DNA from: Nocardia albiluteola
GTDB taxonomy: Bacteria; Actinomycetota; Actinomycetes; Mycobacteriales; Mycobacteriaceae
Assembly: GCF_018860155.1 (NCBI RefSeq)
Contig: NZ_JAHKNI010000010.1
Coordinates: forward strand, 62,001-126,000
Length of the DNA stretch: 64,000 bases
Direction of reading: 5' to 3'
The notes beneath the pieces were generated by a model, which was not told the origin of the DNA, ran no database searches, and saw only the letters and a list, made by a program, of their open reading frames with translations. Position 1 is the first letter of the stretch, and each line of letters begins with the position of its first letter. The translations under genes and the position numbers were made by a program. This document shows positions 1-7,774 of this stretch, piece after piece.

Positions 1-36
1 TGTTCGATAGCCCGAAGCCTCAATCGGAGGTGCACC

Positions 37-765
37 CTGCGACCCATCGATCTCGCCCGGGAACACGGCCTGTCCGCCCAGGCGATCCGCAACTACGACG
101 ATGCCGGAATCCTCCCGACGACCGCGCGCAGCGAGACCGGATACCGGCGCTACACGCCCCTGCACGCGCAGGCCCTGCGCGCCTTCCTCACCCTGCGCAG
201 CGGTCACGGGCACCAGCAGGCGACCGAAATCATGCGCGCGGTGAACCAGGGCGATGCCGAATCCGCCTACCGGCTCATCGATGCCGCGCACGTCGCGCTG
301 CGCACCGAACGCAGCACCCGCACCGAGGTCGCCGCCGCACTGGGCACGCTGTCCACCGGCACTCCCCGGATCGCTGGTCCGCCGCTGACCGTGGGCGAAC
401 TCGCGCGCCGGCTCGGCGTGCACCCGGCAACGCTGCGCACCTGGGAGTCCGAGGGCATCCTGCACCCCGAACGCGACAAGGCGACCGGCTACCGCACATA
501 CGGTCCGGACGCCGTGCGCGACGCCGAGATCGCCCGCCAGCTTCGCCGCGGCGGATACCTCCTGCAGCAAGTCGCGCGCTTCCTCGAATCGCTGCACGAG
601 GCGGGCGGGACCGACGCGTTGAGCGCCTTCCTCGACTCCTGGCAGGCTCGCCTGAACACCCGCAGCCGCAACCTGCTCGCCGGTGCCGCCCAGCTCGACA
701 CCTATCTCACCCTGCTCGATCGGGCGCAGCGGCCGGAGGGAGACGTATCAGCCGATCAGGGCTAG
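37..765 (+). CDS. MerR-family regulator with two HTH domains
   Basis: Predicted DNA-binding regulator of 242 aa. It carries two MerR-type winged helices: residues about 1-70 (IDLAREHGLSAQAIRNYDDA followed by a GYRRY wing) and about 118-190 (LTVGELARRLGVHPATLRTW followed by a GYRTY wing). No C-terminal effector domain is recognisable, so the ligand is unknown. The frame is open to the window edge and has no ATG, GTG or TTG before 232, which lies inside the first domain. A Shine-Dalgarno-like cggagg at 25-30 sits 6 nt before a CTG at 37, and family members usually begin with (M)RPIDLAREHGL, so CTG is the preferred start. An upstream start outside the window is also possible. The 3' end overlaps the convergent reductase by 18 bp. 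Confidence 0.82.
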   Translation: MRPIDLAREHGLSAQAIRNYDDAGILPTTARSETGYRRYTPLHAQALRAFLTLRSGHGHQQATEIMRAVNQGDAESAYRLIDAAHVALRTERSTRTEVAAALGTLSTGTPRIAGPPLTVGELARRLGVHPATLRTWESEGILHPERDKATGYRTYGPDAVRDAEIARQLRRGGYLLQQVARFLESLHEAGGTDALSAFLDSWQARLNTRSRNLLAGAAQLDTYLTLLDRAQRPEGDVSADQG

Positions 766-1590
766 ATCCTCGTCGGTGAGCTTCAGGCTTCCGGCTGCGA
801 TGTTCTCTTCCAGATGCTTCGGGTCCGAGGTGCCGGGGATCAGGAGGATCACCGGGGAACGGGCCAGGAGCCAGGCCAGGGCGACCTGCTGGGGGGAAGC
901 GTTGTGGCGGGTGGCCACGGTGTCGAGGTGTTCGGTCAGCAGGGGCGCGAAACCGCCCACCGGGAAGAACGGGACGAAGGCGATTCCCGCCTCCTCGCAC
1001 GCCTCGATCAACGGGTCGTCGCCGCGCATAGCGACGTTGTAGGCGTTCTGCACGCAGACGAAGGGAGCGAGGTCGCGAGCCTGGTCGAACTGGGCGCGGG
1101 TGATGTTGGAGATGCCCAGGTGCTTGATCAGGCCCTCTTCCTGAAGTTTCGCCAGCGCGGTGAGCGGCTCGGCCAGGGAACCCTCGGCCGGGGCCAGGTT
1201 GTCGCCGACACGGAGGTTCACCACGTCGATCTGGTCGATGCCGAGGGTCTCGAGGTTGATCTCGACGTTCTTGCGCAGGCCGTCGGGGGTCAGGCCGGGG
1301 TCGATTGCGGCGAACTTGGTAACCAGGACCAGGTCGTCCGGATACGGGTGCAGGGCCTCACGGATCAGCTCGTTGGCGTTGATGCCGTCACGGTCGTAGA
1401 ACTGCGAGGTGTCGATGTGGTTCACGCCCAACTCGACCGCGCGACGCAGGACCGCCAACGCTGTGTCGCGGACGGGCTGTTTGCCCTGCGGCCAGCCGGT
1501 CAGCTTCATGGCACCGAAGCCGACCCGGTTTACCTGGAACGATCCCAATCGCCCCGTACCTGCCGCGCGGGCAGAAAATGTCTCTGTCAT
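748..1590 (-). CDS. aldo/keto reductase
   Basis: Cytosolic NADPH-dependent oxidoreductase of 280 aa with a TIM-barrel aldo/keto reductase fold. Visible signatures are VGFGAMKLTGW near the N-terminus, the catalytic region NHIDTSQFYDRDG containing the Asp and Tyr of the tetrad, LVTKFA with the Lys, GISNITRAQFDQA, and the cofactor-binding tail LLIPGTSDPKHLEENI. Closest in style to the YdbC/oxidoreductase subgroup; the substrate cannot be told. The start at 1590 is preceded by AAGG and GGAGG. The frame stays open further upstream but runs through the divergent regulator. It is transcribed divergently from the HTH regulator at 1685, with 94 bp between, so it is a plausible target of that regulator. 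Confidence 0.9.
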   Translation of the reverse strand: MTETFSARAAGTGRLGSFQVNRVGFGAMKLTGWPQGKQPVRDTALAVLRRAVELGVNHIDTSQFYDRDGINANELIREALHPYPDDLVLVTKFAAIDPGLTPDGLRKNVEINLETLGIDQIDVVNLRVGDNLAPAEGSLAEPLTALAKLQEEGLIKHLGISNITRAQFDQARDLAPFVCVQNAYNVAMRGDDPLIEACEEAGIAFVPFFPVGGFAPLLTEHLDTVATRHNASPQQVALAWLLARSPVILLIPGTSDPKHLEENIAAGSLKLTDEDLALIG

Positions 1591-1684
1591 GCCTCCAGCC
1601 TTGACCTTCGGTTCGCCACGCGCAGTGATTGGCAACAAGCTGCCGCGGATTGACGCCGAACCTACCGGCCGGGACACTCGAGGC

Positions 1685-2317
1685 ATGGTCCAAACACAGC
1701 AGGTCACGGTCGTGCGCAGCGCACGGGAGCTGTTCGAGAGCACCACGCACCTGTTCGAACGCGCCACGACCAGCCTCGATTGCGCCGCCAAAGACTTCAT
1801 CACCTGGCACAACGTCCGGCACGACCAGATCGGCCCCGACGTGGCGATGCGCAAGCTGTACCGGCCCTCGGCGCTGCTGGACCCGTCGCTGTCGCAGCAT
1901 CTGCACACCATGGTCGAGCGGGGCGCGGGCGTGCGGATCAGCGACGAGGAGATCAATGAGACGATCATTCTGGACCGCAAGACCGTCATCCTCGCTGGCG
2001 ACACCTCCTTCGGAGAACGCAGCTACAGCATCATCACCGTCCCGGAGGTCGTCCACGGCGTGCTGTCACTGTTCGACGCCGCCTGGCGCGCCGCGACCGA
2101 CTTCGCCGTCTACGACCACGACGCCGCCGACCTGCGCCTCCTCGCCCCCCGCATCCTCGACCACCTCAACACCGGCGCCACCGACGAGGCCGCGGCCCGC
2201 GCCCTGGGCCTGTCGGTCCGCACCTACCGCCGCCGCGTTGCCGAACTCATGTCCGCCCTCGGCGCAACCTCCCGCTTCCAGGCGGGCGCCCGGGCACAGG
2301 AGCTCGGCCTGATCTAG
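1685..2317 (+). CDS. LuxR/TrmB-like HTH transcriptional regulator
   Basis: Protein of 210 aa. The C-terminal 45 residues form a LuxR-like helix-turn-helix (DEAAARALGLSVRTYRRRVA). The first 160 residues resemble the phospholipase D-like/TrmB-type sensor part seen in actinomycete HTH regulators, with VRRS-type coil, RKLYRPSALLD and a later VPEVVHGVLSLFDAAW. There is no receiver domain, so it is not a classical response regulator. Start at ATG 1685; the open frame reaches back to 1409 but there it runs through the reductase gene. The divergent reductase (start 1590) is the obvious regulatory target by position. Ligand unknown. Confidence 0.8.
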   Translation: MVQTQQVTVVRSARELFESTTHLFERATTSLDCAAKDFITWHNVRHDQIGPDVAMRKLYRPSALLDPSLSQHLHTMVERGAGVRISDEEINETIILDRKTVILAGDTSFGERSYSIITVPEVVHGVLSLFDAAWRAATDFAVYDHDAADLRLLAPRILDHLNTGATDEAAARALGLSVRTYRRRVAELMSALGATSRFQAGARAQELGLI

Positions 2318-2494
2318 ACCTTCGCCCAGCTCGATGCCTACCTCACCCTGCGCGGCCGGGCGTATCCGTGCTCAGCGTGGGTCGTCGTCGGCCGCGACCA
2401 GGGTCGCGCCCTGAATGACGCGGCCGAAATCTACGCCAAGACGTTGGGAGACAGCGGTTTTCCCGGGCATTGGACCATTTCCCCGATCGCGTAG
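2318..2494 (+). pseudogene. possible MerR-gene 3' remnant
   Basis: Open stretch with no start codon of its own, in frame after the stop of the preceding regulator. Its beginning reads TFAQLDAYLTLRGRA, which parallels AAQLDTYLTLLDRA at the C-terminus of the MerR regulator at 37-765; the nucleotide match covers about 40 bp. The remainder (about 40 codons up to a TAG at 2492) resembles nothing I recognise. It could be a leftover of a second MerR-type gene, or chance. Low confidence. Confidence 0.3.
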
Positions 2495-2516
2495 CCGTCG
2501 TCGCCCGCCTGCCGGA

Positions 2517-3494
2517 TCAGCCGTTGATCGCGAGAAGCAGTTTGCCGGTGGAGGTACGGCCCTCCATCAGGCGATGAGCGTCGGCCGCCTCGGCGAGCGG
2601 GAATTCGGCGGTGATCGAGAGCTCCACGTCGCCGGTCGTGACCAGTTCGAAGGCGCGAGCGGCGATGTCGTGCAACACTTCCGGCGCGCTGGCGCTCAGC
2701 TCGAGGATCGAGAAACCGGAGACGGTGCGGCCCTGCGGAAAAAGTTCGGGCGCGCCGACCTTCCAGGCGGACTCTCCACCGGCATTGCCGTAGGAGACGA
2801 GTCGGCCGAACCGCGCCAGCGACTCCAGTCCCCGGCGCAACGTCTGCCCGCCGATCGAGTCCAGCACCAGGTCGACACCGCGACCGTCGGTGGCACGGCG
2901 GACCTCGTCGTCGAATGCCTCGGTAAGAAAGGCGTCGTCGTAGCCGACCTTGCGCGCATAGTCCGCCTTGGCGGCGCTGGACACCACGCCGTACACCGCG
3001 CCGGCGCCGGCCAGCTTGGCGATCTGCCCGGCCACGGTTCCGACCCCGCCCGCCGCGGCCTGCACCAGCACGGTCTCGCCCGGTTGCAGCCGGCCCACGG
3101 TATGCACCAGCGCGTAGGCGGTCGGCAGCACCGTGGGAAGTGTTGCGGCGGTCCGCAGATCGATGCCCTCGGGCACCGCGAACACCTTTGCGGCCGGGAC
3201 GACCGCAACCTCCGCGTAGGCGCCGCCGTCGGTGATCGCCGCGACGGGCTGACCGGCGGTCACCCCCTCAACGCCCGCGCCGATCGCCCGGACCCGGCCG
3301 GACAGCTCGACCCCGGGAACGAACGGCAGCCCCGGCACCCGATATCCGATCGTCCGCGCCTGCAGATCGGCGAAATTGACCCCGACGTACTCGACGTCGA
3401 TCGATATCTCTCCCACCCCCGGCTCCGGTACCTCGAGCTCCACCAGCCGCAACACATCCGGCCCACCGAACTCGTCGAAGCGCACACCACGCAT
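2517..3494 (-). CDS. zinc-type alcohol dehydrogenase-like quinone oxidoreductase
   Basis: NADPH-dependent MDR-family enzyme of 325 aa, most like quinone oxidoreductase (QOR). The N-terminal GroES-like part has GVNFADLQARTIGYRVPGLP and PGVELSGRV. The Rossmann part has the NADPH loop AAAGGVGTVAGQIAKLAG and LDSIGG. No structural zinc cysteines are seen, as expected for QOR. The start at 3494 (MRGVRFDEFGG) is the family N-terminus with AGAGG upstream, rather than the ORF extension to 3557. It is a single gene with no partner in tight linkage. The substrate is not deducible. Confidence 0.9.
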   Translation of the reverse strand: MRGVRFDEFGGPDVLRLVELEVPEPGVGEISIDVEYVGVNFADLQARTIGYRVPGLPFVPGVELSGRVRAIGAGVEGVTAGQPVAAITDGGAYAEVAVVPAAKVFAVPEGIDLRTAATLPTVLPTAYALVHTVGRLQPGETVLVQAAAGGVGTVAGQIAKLAGAGAVYGVVSSAAKADYARKVGYDDAFLTEAFDDEVRRATDGRGVDLVLDSIGGQTLRRGLESLARFGRLVSYGNAGGESAWKVGAPELFPQGRTVSGFSILELSASAPEVLHDIAARAFELVTTGDVELSITAEFPLAEAADAHRLMEGRTSTGKLLLAING

Positions 3495-3644
3495 ACCGCA
3501 ACCTCTGCTTTCTCCATACATTTGCGTCGAGGATCCTAACCCTCGCCACCGCGGCACGGGAGCCTCGTTCCTTGACGTAACGCAGGAATGGCGTCCTCGG
3601 CGATCACCGAAACTGCCGCCCGCACAACGACTTCTGCGACATGC

Positions 3645-3950
3645 TCATGAACCCCCGCGCCGCTTGCGCCGACCGCGACCGGCGTTGCGCCGTCGGCGCC
3701 GCTGCGCCGCGAGCAGCTCGGCGCGCGCACGCTCCACATCCTCGAGCGCCGTCCGCCGAGGACGCAGCCACCGCCGCAATCTCGGAGACCGCGACGCCGG
3801 CCCGATGGAATACCCGAGGACAAGGAACAGCAGACCCACCCCGAACAGCCAGAACGGCCACACCCGATACCACACGACGTAGTCCCAGATCATCGCGCCG
3901 AGCCACCCTGCCAATGTGGACACCATCCGGATGCGTTCTCGCTTGATCAC
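3645..3950 (-). CDS. small membrane protein of unknown function
   Basis: Hypothetical protein of 101 aa starting at GTG 3950 (a GGGGGT lies just before it; ATG 3926 is an alternative). Residues about 12-50 form one or two hydrophobic segments rich in Trp (LAGWLGAMIWDYVVWY, WPFWLFGVGLLFLVLGYSI). They are followed by a basic Arg-rich tail (about residues 56-101). The positive tail predicts a cytoplasmic C-terminus. No family recognised. Codon use is GC3-rich and ordinary for the region. Confidence 0.55.
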   Translation of the reverse strand: MIKRERIRMVSTLAGWLGAMIWDYVVWYRVWPFWLFGVGLLFLVLGYSIGPASRSPRLRRWLRPRRTALEDVERARAELLAAQRRRRRNAGRGRRKRRGGS

Positions 3951-4150
3951 ACACCCCCGATAGAACGACGTTCAGCCCATCGTACGTACGAGTGCATGCA
4001 GCTCACGCAGCCCTCCACCTCTAGACCTCCCACTTGCCGGACCTCGGGTAGTCACGCGCCCCGGGCTCGGCGGACGACTGACCGCATCGAAAGTAGGTGC
4101 CGCACACCGATTTTTGACGCCACATAGTGATTGTTGCGAGTGTGCCGGAG

Positions 4151-4156
4151 TAGGCT
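4151..4156 (+). promoter_or_regulatory. -10 element for the M48 gene pair
   Basis: TAGGCT fits the actinomycete TANNNT -10 box. A start point about 7 nt downstream would leave a leader of about 27 nt containing GGGGGC ahead of the ATG at 4191. Inferred from sequence only. Confidence 0.4.
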
Positions 4157-4190
4157 GGGCCACATCGATATTCGCCGATTGGGGGCTCGC

Positions 4191-4817
4191 ATGGACCAGT
4201 ATGTGGTTCGGGATGTCGTTCGCGACGTGATCGGTGACGTCGCGGTCAATGAGCTGTTCATCGTCGATGGGCTCGGCCTGTACGACGACGATACGGTGAT
4301 TCGTCGGCTGAAGCGGGGCGGCAAACGTAACGAGCCGCTCGGATTCGGAGTCGAAGAGGTCACCGCGCTGGCGACGCCGGTGCTGTGGCTGGCGCTGGAC
4401 GAGATGGCAAAGCGGCTGGCGGGCCGGGCCGCCGACGGGGCGGTCACGGGGGTGAAGGGGGTGCTGCGCAAGGTCTTTCACAAGGAGACCGGGAAGAAGA
4501 CGCTCCCCGAACTGTCCGAGGAGGAGCTCGCGGAGGTGGAGCGGCTGCTCGTCGAGCTGGCAGCCACGCGCGGGCTGGATTCCGAACTCGCACAGACGAT
4601 CGCGACCGTCACGATGGCACGGCTGCGAAAGGATCCGGTGCCGGGGGATCCGGATACGACCGAAAAGCCCAGCACGGCAGGCAATTCAGCGCAGCCTGAC
4701 TCGACGGCGGTAGGTGATTCGGCGCAGTCCGTCCCCGCCACGGCCGATGATTCGCCGAAGTCCAGCCCCACTACGGCCGACAATTCCACGGAATCCGGCC
4801 GTACCACGACCGCGTAG
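4191..4817 (+). CDS. unrecognised helical protein paired with M48 peptidase
   Basis: Protein of 208 aa of no family I recognise. Residues 1-60 are mixed alpha/beta (MDQYVVRDVVRDVIGDVAVN). Residues about 60-100 hold an amphipathic helix with EEVTALATPVLWLALDEMAK. Residues about 105-150 are charged and helical (LPELSEEELAEVERLLVELA). The last 48 residues (161-208) are a Ser/Thr/Asp/Pro-rich low-complexity tail built from 11-residue repeats. ATG 4191 is chosen because GGGGGC lies just upstream. The gene ends 7 nt before the M48 peptidase ORF, so the two should be co-transcribed. A partner, regulator or substrate role for the peptidase is inference from that linkage. Confidence 0.75.
   Translation: MDQYVVRDVVRDVIGDVAVNELFIVDGLGLYDDDTVIRRLKRGGKRNEPLGFGVEEVTALATPVLWLALDEMAKRLAGRAADGAVTGVKGVLRKVFHKETGKKTLPELSEEELAEVERLLVELAATRGLDSELAQTIATVTMARLRKDPVPGDPDTTEKPSTAGNSAQPDSTAVGDSAQSVPATADDSPKSSPTTADNSTESGRTTTA
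4671..4814 (+). repeat. 33-bp (11-codon) imperfect tandem repeat in the tail
   Basis: Four consecutive units encode STAGNSAQPD, STAVGDSAQSV, PATADDSPKSS and PTTADNSTESG, then RTTTA and the stop. The period is 33 bp (the first unit is one codon short). Pattern: small residue, T/A, A, D/N, S, P/A, polar, S. Such tails are usually disordered linkers; copy number may vary between strains. Confidence 0.7.
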
Positions 4818-4824
4818 GCACCCG

Positions 4825-7704
4825 ATGCGGCCAGGTCGGCTCGCCCCGTACGTCCCCGCGGCACAATCACCCGCACCGCAGGTCGACGATCGATCCATCG
4901 CGGCCGGGACCACCGTGCGGTTCATCCTGTTGACCGTCCTGATTGTCGTCGCGGCCGGATCTATGGCGCAGGACGTCGTCGCCGCCCGCATGAGAAGTTG
5001 GGGATGCGCGCTGGCCGCGGGCGCCGACCCGAATGCAGGCACGATGGCGATGATCGAGGCGATGCAACGCCAGTCCGAGGCACTGAAGGACTGTTCGGAC
5101 CGGTACGAACCCCCGACCCCGTGGTGGATTCCGCCGTGCGTCATCGCAGTGCTGATGGTTGCAGCCGTGGTGGTATTCGCGATACTTATCCGCCCACGAT
5201 CTGGCCGCCGCGATATCCCCATCGAACGACTGCACGGCTATGCGGATCTCACGCCGGTCTTGGCCGAACTGGTGAGCACCGCCGAGATTGGCCGGTCGGT
5301 CCGCTTCGTGGTGGACCCAACGGCCCTGTCTGCGGGCGCGGTCGTGACCGGCCGGACGCGGCGCCCGACCGTCCGGCTCCACGGCGGGTTGCTGACCCGA
5401 ATGGTCGAGGAGCCTCAGCGTTTTCGGGCAGTCGTACTGCATGAGCTGGCGCACATCTACAATCGCGATGCGACCCCGACCTATGCCACGGTCGCGCTGT
5501 GGCGGGCATTCGCCGGTGCGGTGCTGGTGCCCTATCTGGTGTGGGCGGTCTGGACTCTCCCCGGCTTCGGTACCGATAAATGGCTCGACGATATCCCTTA
5601 TGCCGTCCGTAATCTGGCGATGACGGCGGTCCTGGCCGTCCTGGTATATCTGGTCCGGGCCGATGTGCTGCGCACCCGTGAGATCTACGCTGATCGCACG
5701 GCCGTCCGGTGGGGCGCCGACCCTCGCGGCTGGGTGATCCCCGAGCCGCGGCAGCTCCCGAATCCTCTGCGCCGCATCGCCGAACGCACGATCGAACTGT
5801 TCCTCACCCATCCTCGATGGGGTCTTCGCCGACGTGCCCTCGACGACCCCTCCGTACTGTTCGACATCTCCGGCCTGCCGATCCTGTCGATGGGAGTCGC
5901 GGCCTCGCTGATCAGCGGGCGATTATCCGAACTGCTGACATACCTGATGGTCCCGTTCACACTGAAGGCCGACCTATCCGCGATGGCGGCCGCCGCGCTG
6001 ATGACCGGCGCGGTCGGATTCACGGTGTGGCGACGGGCGATCTTCGGCGTGATCACCGCCACACGCCCCGCCACCGGCCTGCGGCTGGGCATCTGGTTCG
6101 GCATCGGATTCGCCCTGGGCGAGCTGGTCCTGAATCGGGTCACGGTCAGCGACTGGTTGCCGGACTATCCGGTGGCCCTGCTGTTGCCGATTCCGATCGG
6201 CATGTTCTATGGCTGGTGGGCAACGCGGTGCACCGAGCTCTGGGTGACGGCATGGCCGGGACGATCGGACCGAATTCCGTTCTGGATCAATATTATCGGC
6301 GGCTTTCTGGTCCTTACCGGAATTTTCGCGTGGTGGGGCGACAATGCCCTGGTCTTCTCCACATGGGCATTTCAGGCCGATACCGCGACGCTCATCAGCC
6401 AGAAGATAGCCGTCGCGGACGGCTGGCCTCTGCACCTGGCAATCATTGTGCTCATTCTGAATGCCGGGGTCAGCAATTCCCCGTTCACCGCGGTCGCGCT
6501 CACCGCGGTATGGCTGACTCCCCTGCTCCTGTGGGCCGTCGCCGCCGGCGGCCTGGCACCATGGCGGCTGCGGTTCGTGCGAGCCGCCGAGGTCGTCACG
6601 CCACCGCACACCCGGCCGCTACCCTCGCTGCGTGACATTCTCGCCGCAGCGGCGGCGGGTGCGATCACCGTCTGGGGTACCGCCGTACTCGTCGCGATGG
6701 TGGTGCACACGCTCTGGCCGCCGCCGACGCAGGCACCCGGGTGGGCACCGCTCATCTTCGTTCTGCCCTATCTGCTTCCCGCCGCTGCGGGCAGTATCGT
6801 TGCCGCGGCCACGGCCGCCCGCGGCCGTCGAGACTCCCTGCTCGGCACACTGATCGCCGTTCAATTAGGACTTCTGGTCGGTTGGATCGGTATCGGGACG
6901 CTGATGTCGACCGACGGGTGTATCGCCCCGCTGACGACAACGATGCGCGGCTGCCGCTGGAACCCCGGCTCGGCCATCCTGTTCCTGACCGAATGGATGC
7001 CCTTGGTCCTGGCCGGTGGTGTACTGGCCGCGGCGGTGGTCTCCGCAGCCGCACCTCTGTTGCGGTACCCGAAACGTTCCCGAGTCCGCCGGCCGATGCG
7101 TACACTCACCGCGCGGCGCATCGTGGCGGCGACGCTGTGCGTCATAGCGATCGGCGCGGCGACCGCCATGGCGTGGGGCCAGGTACGCAGCGATAACAGC
7201 GACCCGCACGCGTTCGAGACGCTCGCGGCCCAGCAGGAGGTGGCCTCCCCGACATCGAAATTCGTTCTGGGGAACCAGGTTGTCGCCTGGTTCCATTACA
7301 GCGACAACATGACATACCGCATAGACAACGACATCTTCACATTCATAAACATTCTGACCGCCAATAACGGCTCCCTCGACGGCACAATCTCGCAGCAGAT
7401 CGGCTCGCGATGCCTCGACCTCGCGGATATCGTGCCCGAGGCAAGGCGATACTTCCGGATCTCGGATCCGCAATCGGAAAGGCTGTGGGAGGCGGTGATC
7501 GACGGAATAGATCACGGCAGCCGGGACTGCGCGGCAGCGGTCGCGACGGTGGCACTCCCACCGGACCAGACCACCGCTCAGCAGGACGCCTACGGCTCCG
7601 CCCGGCTCGACGCCGCCGTCACGGAGTTCCGTGCGGCCGACGACGCCGACGCCGCGCTCCTTCAACGGATCCGCGATCTCGGAGGCCCCGCCCTGCCCCA
7701 CTGA
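4825..7704 (+). CDS. large multi-spanning M48/M56-type membrane metallopeptidase
   Basis: Predicted integral-membrane zinc peptidase of 959 aa. The HEXXH zinc site is HELAH at residues 206-210 (VVLHELAHIYNRD). A downstream REIYADRTAV supplies the likely third Glu ligand, as in HtpX/M48 enzymes. One membrane segment at about 35-55 and one at about 115-135 precede the catalytic part. At least ten further hydrophobic segments follow up to about residue 790. The last 160 residues are soluble and probably extracytoplasmic, with a conserved-looking Cys (SRCLDLAD). ATG 4825, 7 nt after the upstream gene, is preferred to the 37-codon in-frame extension that overlaps that gene's repeat tail. HtpX-like peptidases are about 290 aa, so most of this protein is an unusual C-terminal addition. 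Confidence 0.8.
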   Translation: MRPGRLAPYVPAAQSPAPQVDDRSIAAGTTVRFILLTVLIVVAAGSMAQDVVAARMRSWGCALAAGADPNAGTMAMIEAMQRQSEALKDCSDRYEPPTPWWIPPCVIAVLMVAAVVVFAILIRPRSGRRDIPIERLHGYADLTPVLAELVSTAEIGRSVRFVVDPTALSAGAVVTGRTRRPTVRLHGGLLTRMVEEPQRFRAVVLHELAHIYNRDATPTYATVALWRAFAGAVLVPYLVWAVWTLPGFGTDKWLDDIPYAVRNLAMTAVLAVLVYLVRADVLRTREIYADRTAVRWGADPRGWVIPEPRQLPNPLRRIAERTIELFLTHPRWGLRRRALDDPSVLFDISGLPILSMGVAASLISGRLSELLTYLMVPFTLKADLSAMAAAALMTGAVGFTVWRRAIFGVITATRPATGLRLGIWFGIGFALGELVLNRVTVSDWLPDYPVALLLPIPIGMFYGWWATRCTELWVTAWPGRSDRIPFWINIIGGFLVLTGIFAWWGDNALVFSTWAFQADTATLISQKIAVADGWPLHLAIIVLILNAGVSNSPFTAVALTAVWLTPLLLWAVAAGGLAPWRLRFVRAAEVVTPPHTRPLPSLRDILAAAAAGAITVWGTAVLVAMVVHTLWPPPTQAPGWAPLIFVLPYLLPAAAGSIVAAATAARGRRDSLLGTLIAVQLGLLVGWIGIGTLMSTDGCIAPLTTTMRGCRWNPGSAILFLTEWMPLVLAGGVLAAAVVSAAAPLLRYPKRSRVRRPMRTLTARRIVAATLCVIAIGAATAMAWGQVRSDNSDPHAFETLAAQQEVASPTSKFVLGNQVVAWFHYSDNMTYRIDNDIFTFINILTANNGSLDGTISQQIGSRCLDLADIVPEARRYFRISDPQSERLWEAVIDGIDHGSRDCAAAVATVALPPDQTTAQQDAYGSARLDAAVTEFRAADDADAALLQRIRDLGGPALPH

Positions 7705-7730
7705 CGGCGACCGCCCGTCCGGAAATGCCA

Positions 7731-7761
7731 AGAGGCGCCCCGGTGAACCGGAAGCGCCTCT
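7731..7761. terminator. hairpin between convergent M48 and nrdE genes
   Basis: Arms agaggcgc (7731-7738) and gcgcctct (7754-7761) pair perfectly, and an inner ccgg/ccgg extends the stem. It lies between two convergent stop codons, 27 bp after the peptidase and 13 bp after nrdE, so it could end both transcripts. Confidence 0.6.
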
Positions 7762-7774
7762 CGCACAATAACTG

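Noticed and set aside
30..779. 249-codon open frame at the window start
   Set aside because: It is a shadow in another frame of the MerR gene; composition is Arg/Pro-rich with no domain, whereas the overlapping frame shows two HTH domains.
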